The notes under the pieces were generated by a model. That model was not told the origin of the DNA. It made no database searches and saw only the letters and a program-made list of their open reading frames with translations. Below, piece by piece: positions 1 through 8,824 of a DNA stretch of 64,000 bases. The stretch's first letter is position 1. Each line of letters begins with the position of its first letter. The position numbers were made by a program, and so were the translations under genes. The DNA is taken from the NCBI GenBank assembly GCA_017302655.1, contig JAFLDE010000009.1, positions 22,391 to 86,390 of the forward strand, in the 5' to 3' direction. This stretch comes from Burkholderiales bacterium (GTDB taxonomy: Bacteria; Pseudomonadota; Gammaproteobacteria; Burkholderiales; Burkholderiaceae_C).

Positions 1-2
1 CG

Positions 3-497
3 CTGGCTGGTCTCAAGCCCGCCTTCGACAAGACAGGCAGCGTGACGGCCGGCAACGCATCCGGCTTGAACGACGGCGCGGCTGCGCTGGTGCTGATGTC
101 GGCGGCCAAGGCCACCGAGCTCGGCCTCACGCCGCTGGCGCGCATCGCCTCCTATGCCTCGGCGGGCCTCGACCCGGCGCTGATGGGCATGGGCCCGGTG
201 CCGGCCAGCCAGAAGGCCCTGCAGCGCGCGGGTTGGAAAGCCTCCGACCTGGACCTGCTCGAAATCAACGAAGCCTTTGCCGCTCAGGCCTGCGCCGTGC
301 ACGCGCAGATGGGCTGGGACCTGAGCAAAGTCAACGTCAACGGTGGCGCCATCGCGCTGGGCCACCCGATCGGCGCCAGCGGCGCGCGCATCCTTGTCAC
401 CCTGCTGCACGAGATGCAGCGCCGGGACGCCAAGAAGGGCATCGCCAGCCTGTGCATCGGCGGCGGCATGGGCGTTGCCCTGTGCGTCGAGCGTTGA
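3..497 (+). CDS. phaA: Acetyl-CoA acetyltransferase, C-terminal part (5' cut by window edge)
   Basis: Thiolase C-terminal half. The frame is already open at base 3 and reads into [13 protein letters not shown], the conserved thiolase segment. [17 protein letters not shown] (active-site His) and CIGGGMGVA (second catalytic Cys) follow in the expected order. The N-terminal domain with the acyl-accepting Cys lies outside the window. The enzyme condenses two acetyl-CoA to acetoacetyl-CoA. phaB starts 30 bases downstream on the same strand, so the most likely job is the first step of polyhydroxybutyrate synthesis. Without the N-terminus a general beta-ketothiolase cannot be ruled out. Confidence 0.9.
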   Translation: MAGLKPAFDKTGSVTAGNASGLNDGAAALVLMSAAKATELGLTPLARIASYASAGLDPALMGMGPVPASQKALQRAGWKASDLDLLEINEAFAAQACAVHAQMGWDLSKVNVNGGAIALGHPIGASGARILVTLLHEMQRRDAKKGIASLCIGGGMGVALCVER

Positions 498-527
498 AAC
501 ACCCCAACCCGTAACCAGGAGACTTGC

Positions 528-1265
528 ATGACTCAGAAAGTGGCCTACGTCACCGGCGGCATGGGCGGCATCGGTACCGCCATCTGCCACCAGCTTCACA
601 AGAAGGGCTTCAAGGTCATCGCCGGTTGCGGCCCGAGCCGCGACTACGCGAAGTGGCTTGATGAGCAGAAGGCCCTGGGCTACACCTTCTACGCCAGCGT
701 GGGCAATGTCGCCGACTGGGACAGCACGGTCGAGGCCTTCACCAAGGCCGTGCAGGAGCATGGCCCGATCGACGTGCTGGTGAACAACGCCGGCATCACG
801 CGCGACCGCATGTTCCTGAAGATGACACCCGAAGACTGGAAGGCGGTCATCGACACCAACCTGAACTCCATGTTCAACGTCACCAAGCAGGTGGTGCCGG
901 GCATGGTCGAAAAAGGCTGGGGTCGCATCGTTCAGATCAGTTCGGTGAACGGCGAGAAGGGCCAGGCCGGCCAAACCAACTACTCGGCCGCCAAGGCCGG
1001 CATGCACGGCTTCACCATGGCGCTGGCGCAGGAACTGGCGAGCAAGGGCGTGACCGTGAACACGGTCAGCCCCGGCTACATCGGCACCGACATGGTTCGG
1101 GCCATCAAGCCCGAAGTGCTGGAGAAGATCGTCGCCACCATCCCCGTCAAACGTCTGGGAACGCCTGAAGAAATCGGCTCCATCGTCGCCTGGCTGGCCG
1201 GCGACGACAGCGGCTTCACCACTGGCGCCGACTTCTCCTGCAACGGCGGCCTTCATATGGGCTGA
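528..1265 (+). CDS. phaB: Acetoacetyl-CoA reductase
   Basis: 245-residue short-chain dehydrogenase that reduces acetoacetyl-CoA to (R)-3-hydroxybutyryl-CoA with NADPH, the second step of polyhydroxybutyrate synthesis in the cytoplasm. The N-terminus has the Rossmann motif TGGMGGIG and then NNAGITRD. The catalytic set is Ser139 (ISSVNG), Tyr152 and Lys156 (YSAAK). Length and the N-terminal [11 protein letters not shown] match the PhaB group rather than FabG. An AGGAG-type ribosome site lies just before the ATG. It follows the thiolase by 30 bases, probably in one transcript. A PHA synthase is not visible and may lie upstream of the window. Confidence 0.95.
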   Translation: MTQKVAYVTGGMGGIGTAICHQLHKKGFKVIAGCGPSRDYAKWLDEQKALGYTFYASVGNVADWDSTVEAFTKAVQEHGPIDVLVNNAGITRDRMFLKMTPEDWKAVIDTNLNSMFNVTKQVVPGMVEKGWGRIVQISSVNGEKGQAGQTNYSAAKAGMHGFTMALAQELASKGVTVNTVSPGYIGTDMVRAIKPEVLEKIVATIPVKRLGTPEEIGSIVAWLAGDDSGFTTGADFSCNGGLHMG

Positions 1266-1270
1266 GTAGC

Positions 1271-1513
1271 GACCAAGGACAGCCCTGAGGGCTGTCCGAC
1301 GCGCTACGAAGGACACCCGCCGTCTCGCGGCGGGTGGCTGGGGCAAAGAAGGACCGAGCGGCGTCCTGAGGACGCTGCGACGCCTTCTGAACGACACGGC
1401 CCGCCTTGCGGGCCGTGGCTAGGGCGAGATCAGACCGAGAGCCGTCCTGAGGGTGCCGCAACGCGTTTCGCCTTCTGGATGGCGCACGCGCGGACGCCGC
1501 AAGAACCGTGCTG
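1271..1513. repeat. Three degenerate 81-bp tandem repeats with palindromes
   Basis: Units start at 1271, 1352 and about 1433, each opening with GACC(A/G)AG and containing CCTGAGG about 17 bases in. Unit 1 holds two perfect hairpins: 1277-1285 with 1289-1297 (9 bp) and 1315-1322 with 1328-1335 (8 bp). Unit 2 holds a 10-bp perfect hairpin, 1395-1404 with 1408-1417. The third unit has decayed toward its 3' end. The array lies between the convergent ends of phaB and the CHASE2 kinase gene, so it can fold in either transcript and may act as a bidirectional terminator or RNA-stability element. Function is inferred. Confidence 0.75.
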
Positions 1514-1525
1514 CCCCACGTGGCT

Positions 1526-4123
1526 TCAGCGCAGGGCCAGGAGTGCCGCTGCGACCGCCTGCTGCACGGCCTCTTCGCTGCGCACCTGTTCGCGCAGCGG
1601 GAGCACCGGCAGCGCAAGCAACTCATCCAGGCGCTGCGCTGCTTGCTGAAGCGGTTCGTCGCCAATGCCGCGGGCGCACTCCAGCAAATCGGCAAGCAAT
1701 GCACGGCTGCGGGCGGCGTCGGTTCGAACACCAGCCCAGGCATCTCCCCAGCGACCCAGAAACACGGCGGCATGGGCGTGCCGCTGCGTGGCCGGTGCCA
1801 GTGCATGCAGGTCCTCCAGCGTTAGGGCCGTAGCTTGCGAAGCGCGCGATTGCGCTGGTGCCCATCGCTGCAGGGCTTGCAAAAGCAGGCTGAAGCTGAG
1901 CGGTTTGCAAAGGTGTTCGTCGCAACCTGCCTCCAGGCTCGCCTGCACGGCCTGCATGCCGCTGTGAGCCGACAGGGCCAGGATGGGCACGCGCGGCAGG
2001 CCATGTTGGGCTTCATGCTCGCGGATGCCGCGTGCGACGCGATGGCCATCCAGCCCCGGCAATTGCAAATCCAAGAGCACCAGGTCGAAGGGCAGCCGCT
2101 GAGCCAGCGCCAGCGCCAGATGCCCGTTCGCTGCTCTCTCCAAACGCAAGCCCTGCGGTTCAAGCTGAGCGATGTGCAGTGCGGCATGCAGTTCATCCGC
2201 CTCGGCAAGCAGCAAGGTCAGTCCTGGGGTCAATGCACGCATGGCACCGCCGGACGGCTCGGTGGGCGCGGGCGCCTCGGTGCCAGGCAGGTCGATCGTG
2301 AAGGCGAAGCGGCTGCCTGCGCCGGGGACGGACTGCACCTCGATGTCCCCTCCCATCAATCGCACCAATTCTCGCGACACCGCCAGACCGAGCCCCGTGC
2401 CCCCCAGTTGTTGCTCCCCACCCTGCCCCTGCGAGAAGGGTTCGAAGATGCGCTGCAGCTGACTGCCGGCAATGCCGATACCGGTGTCGCTGACCGCGAA
2501 CTCGAAGCGACCATCGGCCTGCTGCCGCAGCTCCAGGGTGACGCGGCCATGTGGCGAAAATTGGATGGCGTTGCGCAGCAGGTTGCCCAGCACCTGCGTG
2601 AGGCGCGCAGCATCCACATGCACCCACTCGGGAAGGTCTGCGCTGATCAGTTCACAGCGTACGTCGGCGTCGCCCGCCTGACGCTGCTGCTGTTGCATCA
2701 GCTCCTGAAGCAGGGAAGGCAGATGCACTGCGCCTGGCTGAAGGCGAAGGCGCTGCAGATCGAGGTGGCTGTAGTCCAGCAACTCGTCAATGAGGCGCTG
2801 CAGACTGCGGCTGGCGCCAAGTAGCAGGCGCAACTGCCGCCGCTGCGCTTCGCTCAATTCGCCCAGTTCGAGCAGCTCGGCGGCGCCCATGACCGTCGAG
2901 AGCGGAGTGCGCAGTTCTTGGCTGACGTTGCTCAGAAAGCGCGCCTTGGCTTCGGCGGTCTGCTCGGCCAGCCCTTGCTGGGCGCGCAGGCGCTCCGCTT
3001 CGCGCCGTGACATGCGGCCCTGCCACAGGCCATGCATCCAAGCGACCGCCAGCAAGACGGCCAGGGCCGGCGAAGGGTCCACCCAGCGCTTCAGACCATG
3101 CGCCGCCAGCATGGCCAGCACCAGCAGCAGCACAACCCAGGCCGAGGAGCGCACGCAGAGGCGCAGGTCATAGCGTCCGCGCAGCAAGGCATGGAGTGCC
3201 GGCACCAAGGCGAGCATCAGAAGACCGAGTTGCTGGATAGGTGCCAGCGCGCGCAGGCCCTGCCCGTCGCGCATGGCGGCGTAGGCCTGCGCCAGGAGCA
3301 CCGTGCCATGGCGCTGCCCCATGGCGGTCATCACGCGGTCGCCGAGCAGGCTACCGGCCCCGATGAAGACGACCGCGCCGCGGGCAGCCCGAAGCGCGCT
3401 GTCCTGCACCGCGCCATCGCGAGCCGAGCGCACCAGGCGATGAAAAGGAAAGACCAGCGGCTCCTGGCCCAGGATTGGCGTGACGCGACCGTTGGCGTCG
3501 GCGACCAGCAAGGAGGGTTCGCCCAGCGCCTGCAGCACGGCCAGCGGCAAGAGCGGCCAGCGACCCTCGGGCGCTGCGTGCCACAGCGCCCAATGTCGCA
3601 GCACGCCGTCTTCGTCCAGCGGTGTCGTGATGACACCCACCTGCAGCGCTCGCTCACCCGTCAGGCTCGGACTGGGCAGGCTCATCTGCGCCCAAACTTG
3701 ATGGTCGTCCGGCACCGGCCCGGCAAGGCGGGGCGGGCGCACCGGCGGCACCCCAGCCGCGGCCAGGAGCATGGGGGCTCCAGGGCGCTGCATGGCACGA
3801 GCCAAGGCCTCATCGCCAGGCCGTGGGTCGGCCAGCATGAGGTCGAGCACCACGGCGCGGGCACCGGCGTCGCGCAGTACTTCCAGCACCAGTGCGTACA
3901 CATCACGTCCGAAGGGCCAGGGGCCGATGTCGTCCCGCAATGCAGCCAGAGAGGCGTCGTCGATGTCAAACACCAGGACCTCAGACGGCGGCTGGGTCGG
4001 TGCCGCCCAGCGAAGTTGCGCGTCCAGCCAGAAGCGCTGCAAGGGTGCCCATGGGGCCAACAGCAGAGCCAGCCCCAGCAGGGCCGCCAGCAGGGCCTGA
4101 ATGGCCAAGGTACGCCGCAGCAT
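1526..4123 (-). CDS. CHASE2 hybrid sensor kinase lacking the phospho-acceptor histidine
   Basis: 865-residue membrane sensor. In order: an N-terminal membrane segment (about 5-25); a periplasmic CHASE2 domain (about 40-300, with FDIDDASL and WPFGRDVYA); three membrane segments (about 305-385); a dimerisation helix; an ATPase domain with NLLRNAIQFS, DTGIGIA and GGTGLGLAVS; and a receiver domain with phospho-Asp685 in LLDLQLPG and Lys in CKPL. The C-terminal ~80 residues may be a degenerate HPt. The H-box reads VSQELRTPL: the expected His is Gln402 (codon CAA at 2918-2920), so orthodox autophosphorylation is unlikely. The ATG shares one base with the stop of the upstream LysM/FecR gene, a coupled pair. 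Confidence 0.85.
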   Translation of the reverse strand: MLRRTLAIQALLAALLGLALLLAPWAPLQRFWLDAQLRWAAPTQPPSEVLVFDIDDASLAALRDDIGPWPFGRDVYALVLEVLRDAGARAVVLDLMLADPRPGDEALARAMQRPGAPMLLAAAGVPPVRPPRLAGPVPDDHQVWAQMSLPSPSLTGERALQVGVITTPLDEDGVLRHWALWHAAPEGRWPLLPLAVLQALGEPSLLVADANGRVTPILGQEPLVFPFHRLVRSARDGAVQDSALRAARGAVVFIGAGSLLGDRVMTAMGQRHGTVLLAQAYAAMRDGQGLRALAPIQQLGLLMLALVPALHALLRGRYDLRLCVRSSAWVVLLLVLAMLAAHGLKRWVDPSPALAVLLAVAWMHGLWQGRMSRREAERLRAQQGLAEQTAEAKARFLSNVSQELRTPLSTVMGAAELLELGELSEAQRRQLRLLLGASRSLQRLIDELLDYSHLDLQRLRLQPGAVHLPSLLQELMQQQQRQAGDADVRCELISADLPEWVHVDAARLTQVLGNLLRNAIQFSPHGRVTLELRQQADGRFEFAVSDTGIGIAGSQLQRIFEPFSQGQGGEQQLGGTGLGLAVSRELVRLMGGDIEVQSVPGAGSRFAFTIDLPGTEAPAPTEPSGGAMRALTPGLTLLLAEADELHAALHIAQLEPQGLRLERAANGHLALALAQRLPFDLVLLDLQLPGLDGHRVARGIREHEAQHGLPRVPILALSAHSGMQAVQASLEAGCDEHLCKPLSFSLLLQALQRWAPAQSRASQATALTLEDLHALAPATQRHAHAAVFLGRWGDAWAGVRTDAARSRALLADLLECARGIGDEPLQQAAQRLDELLALPVLPLREQVRSEEAVQQAVAAALLALR

Positions 4124-5745
4124 CAGAGGGCGAACAGCAGGAAAGGCAACAGCAGCCACCAGGGCCGCGAAGGCAGGGGCTCCAGGCGCTGCACGGTGCC
4201 CCAGGGACCTGGCTGGCCGTCGGCATGAAGGGCGCGCACGCGCAGCTGCTGCTCGCCATTCGGCTGGGCGTTCAGCGTCACTTCGGGGCGCTCCACCACG
4301 CGGTCCAGCCAGGGCGCCTCGAAGTTGCTCTGTGCGTCCGCCGCCTGCACTTGCCAGCGCAACCCGGGGGTGGCCGTCCAGCGAAGAGTGAGGCCAGCGC
4401 CGTCGCGTTGCTGCTGGGCGGGTGGCGGCGTTGGCGGCAGGGCCAGGCGCATGAAGTGCTGGGCATCGCTCCAGGGACCCTGCTTGCCTTGGGCGTTGAT
4501 CGTTGCGACCCGCCAGTGGTGCGTGCCGACCGGCAAGGCAAGCGTGCGCGACCCCTCGCTGGCGGTGACATCGACACTCGGATGCACGAAGTCGGCGTTG
4601 TCGGCGATCTGAAGCCTGAATGCGGTGGCATCCACTGGCCGCGTCCAAGCCAAGCGTTGCGTCTGGTCGTAGCTTCGGGCGGCGGCCGCAGGCTGCTCCA
4701 GCAAGGGGGGCTCGGGTCGCGCAGCCAAGCGCACGGGCACCTCGGCGTCCAGCCCCTCCAGACCCTGTGCCGACCTTGCGCGCACGCGCAGGCGGTAGTC
4801 GCCGTCAGGCAGCTCTGCGGCACCAGCAAAGTCGGGCGAAACGGATTCGGCGTCCAGCAGCAGCTGCTCACCCGCACTGTCAAGCCACTGCACGCGCCAC
4901 GCTTGCGCGCCCGCCTGGTTCGGCCACGCAATGGCCACTGGCACGCGCTCGAACACCCGCGCCTGCAGAGCTTGCAGAGCGGGCGGCGGCAGCAAAGGCA
5001 CAAGGCCCGCCTCGGCGGTCCAGCCCTGTCCGCCTCGTACGGCCACCGCCTTGGCTCCGTGTACCGTGGACTGCACCTCGCCCTTCAAGACCTCCACCGC
5101 CAGCGCCTGCCCCTGGAAGCTTGCGCGCCACCGCGTACCACGAACGCCCAGATTGGCGATGGGGGTGCGCAGCTCAAAGCGAGGCCGTGCGAGTGGTTGG
5201 GCGGCTGGCTGGGCTGATGCTCGAGTGCCAGCCTGGTTCGGCGCAGGCGACTCTGAATCAATCGCGCCCTGCTGCAGCTGGAGCTGGCTGCGCCCGCCCT
5301 GCTTCTGCTGGCGCAATTGAAGGACATCCAGCCGTGACCCTGGCCGAAGCAAGCTGCGCGTGCCGTCAGCGAAGCGAAGCAGGGCGGAGGACTGCGCGTC
5401 GCTGACGAGGCGGTCGCCATCACGCAAGTGAATGCCAGCCTGCACGGACAGGCGTTCGCCACCGCGATCCAGCCAGACATGGCCCGTCATTTGCAGCAAC
5501 TCGGCCACGATCGGTTGCTCCCAAAGCCAGTGCTCGGGAAACCGTAGCACCGAACCCGGGCGCAAGCGCAGGGGATCGGGAACGCGGTTCAGCCGCTGCA
5601 GCTGCTGCCATCGAACACTCGGATCCAGCAGGCGATCGCGCAGGCCGATGAGGGTGTCGCCCTTTTCCACGCGATGTTCATGCAGGCCGCCGGCAGCCAG
5701 GGCTGCCGAGCCACTTGCCAGCCACAGCAGGGCCAGAACTCGCAT
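4123..5745 (-). CDS. LysM and FecR-domain exported protein
   Basis: 540 residues. A cleavable signal peptide (1-18) is followed by a LysM module (about 22-70; HRVEKGDTLIGLRDRLL), a FecR-type domain (about 80-240; RFADGTRSLLRPGS, TPIANLGVRGTRW), and two or three fibronectin-III/Ig-like modules with WTRPVDATAFRLQIADN-style strands. A hydrophobic C-terminal tail (PWWLLLPFLLF) probably anchors it. This layout is known for periplasmic partners of CHASE2 sensors, and the next gene is a CHASE2 kinase overlapping its stop by one base. Likely role: binding a periplasmic or cell-wall signal and passing it to CHASE2. A GAGAGGA ribosome site precedes the ATG. The exact ligand is unknown. Confidence 0.82.
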   Translation of the reverse strand: MRVLALLWLASGSAALAAGGLHEHRVEKGDTLIGLRDRLLDPSVRWQQLQRLNRVPDPLRLRPGSVLRFPEHWLWEQPIVAELLQMTGHVWLDRGGERLSVQAGIHLRDGDRLVSDAQSSALLRFADGTRSLLRPGSRLDVLQLRQQKQGGRSQLQLQQGAIDSESPAPNQAGTRASAQPAAQPLARPRFELRTPIANLGVRGTRWRASFQGQALAVEVLKGEVQSTVHGAKAVAVRGGQGWTAEAGLVPLLPPPALQALQARVFERVPVAIAWPNQAGAQAWRVQWLDSAGEQLLLDAESVSPDFAGAAELPDGDYRLRVRARSAQGLEGLDAEVPVRLAARPEPPLLEQPAAAARSYDQTQRLAWTRPVDATAFRLQIADNADFVHPSVDVTASEGSRTLALPVGTHHWRVATINAQGKQGPWSDAQHFMRLALPPTPPPAQQQRDGAGLTLRWTATPGLRWQVQAADAQSNFEAPWLDRVVERPEVTLNAQPNGEQQLRVRALHADGQPGPWGTVQRLEPLPSRPWWLLLPFLLFAL

Positions 5746-5885
5746 GACATTCCTCTCGCCAGGGGAGCGCGATTATGGGCATGGGCAGGTCGGCGCCCTC
5801 GGGCGCTCACGAAGCCCTGCAGCACGCCTGAAGGCATCGAACCGCTACCATCGCCGCCCTTTGCAAACCGGAGTTGGAGCGAGCG

Positions 5886-6701
5886 ATGGCGATGGATGTC
5901 GTGGACTATGAGATCAAGGGCGCGGAGATGCAGTTCGTGGAGATCGAACTCGATCCGGGCGAGGCCGCCATCGGCGAAGCCGGCAGCCTGTTCTTCATGG
6001 ACGCCGCCATCGACATGGACGCAGTGTTCGGCGATGGCAGCCAAGGCGGCGGAGGCGGGTTCTTCGGCAAGCTGCTGGGCGCCGGCAAGCGCTTGATCAC
6101 CGGCGAATCTCTGTTCACCACGGTCTACACGAACAAGGGTTCGGGCAAGCAGCGCGTCGGCTTTGCGGCGCCCTACCCCGGCAAGATCATTGCCATGGAC
6201 CTGAAGCAGATGGGCGGCATGGTCATCTGCCAGCGCGACAGCTTCCTGTGCGCAGCGCGCGGGGTGTCCATCGGCATTCACTTCCAGCAGAAGCTCGGCG
6301 TGGGTTTCTTCGGTGGCGAGGGCTTCATCATGCAGAAGCTCGAAGGCGACGGCCTGGCCTTCGTGCACAGCGGTGGCACGGTGGTCAAGCGGAGTCTGCA
6401 GCCGGGACAGACGGTGTTGGTCGACACCGGCTGCCTGGTGGCGCATTCGCCGAACGTCAATTTTGAAATCCAGTACGTCGGCAAGATCAAGACGGCGCTG
6501 TTCGGCGGCGAAGGCCTGTTTCTGGCCAAGCTGACCGGCCCGGGCGATATTTGGCTGCAGAGCCTGCCCTTCAGCCGTCTGGCTTCGCGCATCTTCGCGG
6601 CAGCGCCTCAGACCGGTGGCGGCCGGACCGAGCAGGCAGGCTTCGGTGGCTTGGCTGCAGGCGGCATTCTGGGTGGCATCCTGGGTGGCGACGACGAGTA
6701 A
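5886..6701 (+). CDS. AIM24 / TIGR00266 family protein
   Basis: 271 residues. Contains the AIM24 (DUF124) beta-sandwich signature: an early MQFVEIELDPGEAAIGEAGSL, a Gly-rich turn (GGGGGFFGKLLGAGKR), FTTVYTN, and FFGGEGFIMQKLEGDG with VDTGCLVA in the second half. The tail is Gly-rich and ends GILGGILGGDDE. The family is widespread in bacteria and related to yeast mitochondrial AIM24; its molecular role is unresolved, with tellurite and membrane links proposed. The ATG at 5886 was chosen because GGAG lies 6 bases upstream; an in-frame ATG at 5892 is the alternative. The EI24-like gene follows by about 20 bases. Confidence 0.85.
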   Translation: MAMDVVDYEIKGAEMQFVEIELDPGEAAIGEAGSLFFMDAAIDMDAVFGDGSQGGGGGFFGKLLGAGKRLITGESLFTTVYTNKGSGKQRVGFAAPYPGKIIAMDLKQMGGMVICQRDSFLCAARGVSIGIHFQQKLGVGFFGGEGFIMQKLEGDGLAFVHSGGTVVKRSLQPGQTVLVDTGCLVAHSPNVNFEIQYVGKIKTALFGGEGLFLAKLTGPGDIWLQSLPFSRLASRIFAAAPQTGGGRTEQAGFGGLAAGGILGGILGGDDE

Positions 6702-6722
6702 GGTCGACCCTGCCCTTTGCAG

Positions 6723-7628
6723 GTGTCGACCTCGGCAGTGACCGCACCGGTTCCCATTTCAGAGCCCGGCCCACCGCGCTCGCTCACCCCGCTGCTCGAC
6801 GCCGGCTGGCGCGCAGCGGGCTACTGCCTGCACCCGCGCGTCATCGGCTGGTCGCTCGCACCGCTGCTGCTGGCCGCGTTGGGCAGCTTCACCGTCATGT
6901 GGTTCGCTTGGGAGCCGATGGTGAGTGCAGTGCGGGCGTTCATCGACGACTGGCGCTTGGTGGACGCGCTACTGCGCTGGCTCGATGCCCACCAAGCCGA
7001 GAGCTGGCGCAGCGTGCTGGCCAATGGCCTGCTGATGGCCCTGGTGCTGCCCGTGGTGATGGCCGTGTCGCTGGTGCTGGTGGCCACGCTGATGACCCCG
7101 GCCATGGGCAAGCTCGTGGCGCAGCGGCGCTTTCCCGGCCTGGAGCGCAAGGCCGGTGGCAACTTCTGGGCGGGGCTCGCCGGGTCGCTGGGGGCATCCC
7201 TGCTCGCCCTGCTGCTGACCCTGCTCAGCCTGCCGCTGTGGTTCATGCCCGGCGTCGTGCTGGTGCTGCCGCCGCTCATCTGGGGCTGGGCCAGCTACCG
7301 CGTGTTCAGTTATGACGTGCTGGCCGAACACGCCAGCGGCTCAGAGCGCGAAGCGCTGCGTCGGCAGCATCGTCTGCCCTTGGTCCTGATTGGCGTGCTG
7401 GGCGGCTACCTGGGCGCAGCGCCTGCGCTCGTTTTTGCCTTTGGCGCCATGAGCCTGATCCTGGCCCCCTTGCTGCTACCGCTGGCGGTGTTTCTGTACA
7501 TGCTGGTGTTCGCCTTCACCGCGCTCTGGTTCACGCATTACCTCCTGGCCGCTTTGCACCAAATGCGGGCGTGCAGCACCACCCTTCACTCCAACCAGGG
7601 GGGGGCGTCGGCCCACATCTCCCGCTAG
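6723..7628 (+). CDS. EI24-domain (CysZ-like) integral membrane protein
   Basis: About 301 residues with six or more hydrophobic stretches (about 42-65, 105-130, 155-185, 215-240, 245-275). The pattern PLLDAGWRAAGYCLHPRVIGWSLAPLLL at the start and the paired C-terminal helices are those of EI24/CysZ-type proteins; CysZ is a sulfate permease, but many EI24 proteins are uncharacterised. Start is uncertain: GTG at 6723 is used, TTG at 6717 is in the same frame, and no strong ribosome site is seen. It lies close behind the AIM24-like gene and is probably cotranscribed with it. Substrate cannot be told. Confidence 0.75.
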   Translation: MSTSAVTAPVPISEPGPPRSLTPLLDAGWRAAGYCLHPRVIGWSLAPLLLAALGSFTVMWFAWEPMVSAVRAFIDDWRLVDALLRWLDAHQAESWRSVLANGLLMALVLPVVMAVSLVLVATLMTPAMGKLVAQRRFPGLERKAGGNFWAGLAGSLGASLLALLLTLLSLPLWFMPGVVLVLPPLIWGWASYRVFSYDVLAEHASGSEREALRRQHRLPLVLIGVLGGYLGAAPALVFAFGAMSLILAPLLLPLAVFLYMLVFAFTALWFTHYLLAALHQMRACSTTLHSNQGGASAHISR

Positions 7629-7660
7629 AGTCGGGCGCAAGGTTTTTTCAGGAGTACGCC

Positions 7661-8203
7661 GTGCGCCGTTGGATTTCCAAGCTCGTCTGGCTTGCCGCCT
7701 TCCTGCTGCCCTCTGCATTCGCCCAGACCTTCGTGGTGGTGGGTTCGGGCACGGTGACGCCTCAAGGGCCGATCGATGGGGGCGGCAACTGGCCCCTCCA
7801 AGCCAACGGCACGGACTACACCTTTCAAGGCTTCGCTGGCACCTGGACCTTGCTTTCCAACTTCAGCTTCAACGTGGTCAGCAACGTCGGCACCGGTACC
7901 TTCAGCCTGACGCAAGGGGCTGATGGCGTCAGCGGCACGCTGTACACGGAAGGCACGCCGATCGCGGCAGGTGCCGGGTTCGAATTGGAGTACACCATCA
8001 CGTCCGGCACCGGCATGTTCGCCGGCTTGGCTGGTTCTGGCAGCAGCTTGGTGCGTTTGATCAGCGACCCCAATGGTCCTCCGCCGTACAGCTACCTGGA
8101 AGCCGGCATCATGAGTCTGCAGCCGATCCCCGAGCCCCAGACAGCCCTGCTGCTGGGCGCGGGTCTGGGCCTACTGGCTTGGCGCCGCCTGCGCTCAGCC
8201 TGA
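7661..8203 (+). CDS. PEP-CTERM sorting-signal protein
   Basis: 180 residues. N-terminal signal peptide (about 1-21, ending AFA), a beta-rich Gly/Thr/Ser body with no recognised domain, and a C-terminal tripartite sorting signal: PIPEPQ, a hydrophobic helix (TALLLGAGLGLLAW) and RRLRSA. Such tails are recognised by the exosortase EpsH/XrtA, which anchors or releases the protein at the outer surface, often together with exopolysaccharide. No exosortase is in this window. The start is GTG at 7661, with AGGAG 6 bases upstream. A hairpin follows the stop. Confidence 0.85.
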   Translation: MRRWISKLVWLAAFLLPSAFAQTFVVVGSGTVTPQGPIDGGGNWPLQANGTDYTFQGFAGTWTLLSNFSFNVVSNVGTGTFSLTQGADGVSGTLYTEGTPIAAGAGFELEYTITSGTGMFAGLAGSGSSLVRLISDPNGPPPYSYLEAGIMSLQPIPEPQTALLLGAGLGLLAWRRLRSA

Positions 8204-8241
8204 CTGAGTGGGGACTGAGCGAAGATCGTTGCTCCCCGTCC

Positions 8242-8263
8242 GAAGCGCCCTGCGGGGCGCTTC
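8242..8263 (+). terminator. Hairpin after the PEP-CTERM gene
   Basis: Perfect 9-bp stem GAAGCGCCC with GGGCGCTTC around a TGCG loop, followed by GTCATTT. It lies 39 bases after the PEP-CTERM stop and 28 before the next ATG. The T-run is short, so termination may be partial. Confidence 0.55.
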
Positions 8264-8290
8264 GTCATTTCCGCATCGGAGTCTCCGCCC

Positions 8291-8824
8291 ATGAAGACCT
8301 TTTTGCGACTCAGCGTTGTCCTTGCCCTGCCCTGTGCAATCGCCCAAACGCCGCCCATCGCGCCTGGGCTTTGGGAGAACGTGCCCGGCCCCACCTTGAT
8401 CGACGGCAAGCCGATGCCGGGCATGGCCGACATGTCGGCCCAGTTGGCCAAGCTGCCGCCCGAGATGCGCAAGCAGATGGAGCAGCAGATGAACGCGCAG
8501 GGCGTCGATCTTGGCAGCGGCAAGGTACGCATGTGCATCAGTGCCGAGATGCTGAAGCAGGAGCGCTGGCAGCAGCCCCGCGAAGGCTGCCAGATGGAGG
8601 TGACGCAGCGCAGCGGCAGCGAGTGGCGCTGGAAGGGGCGATGCACACAGCCGCCGGGTGAGATGGAAGGCGTGACGCGCTTCCAGGGTGAGCGCGCCTA
8701 CACCAGCCAGGTTCGCGTGAGCACCCAGCGGCAGGGCAAGACGCAAGTCATGACCATGGACAGCAGCGCCCGCTGGCTGGGCGCCGACTGCGGCAAGCTC
8801 AAGCCGATGGTGCTGCCCAAGTGA
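8291..8824 (+). CDS. DUF3617 family exported protein
   Basis: 177 residues with a short signal peptide (1-18, ending AIAQ). The mature part has the DUF3617 pattern: PGLWE near the N-terminus, a Met-rich middle (MADMSAQLAKLPPEMRKQMEQQM), a Cys-containing CISAEM, EGCQMEV and SEWRWKGRC, and a final WLGADCGK. The four cysteines suggest two periplasmic disulfides. Function of the family is unknown. The stop overlaps the GTG start of the next gene by four bases, so the two are translationally coupled. Confidence 0.8.
   Translation: MKTFLRLSVVLALPCAIAQTPPIAPGLWENVPGPTLIDGKPMPGMADMSAQLAKLPPEMRKQMEQQMNAQGVDLGSGKVRMCISAEMLKQERWQQPREGCQMEVTQRSGSEWRWKGRCTQPPGEMEGVTRFQGERAYTSQVRVSTQRQGKTQVMTMDSSARWLGADCGKLKPMVLPK

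Noticed and set aside
4124-4648. Longer N-terminus for the CHASE2 kinase
   Set aside because: The extension would overlap the LysM/FecR gene fully and lacks domain character; ATG at 4123 starts exactly at the first membrane helix.
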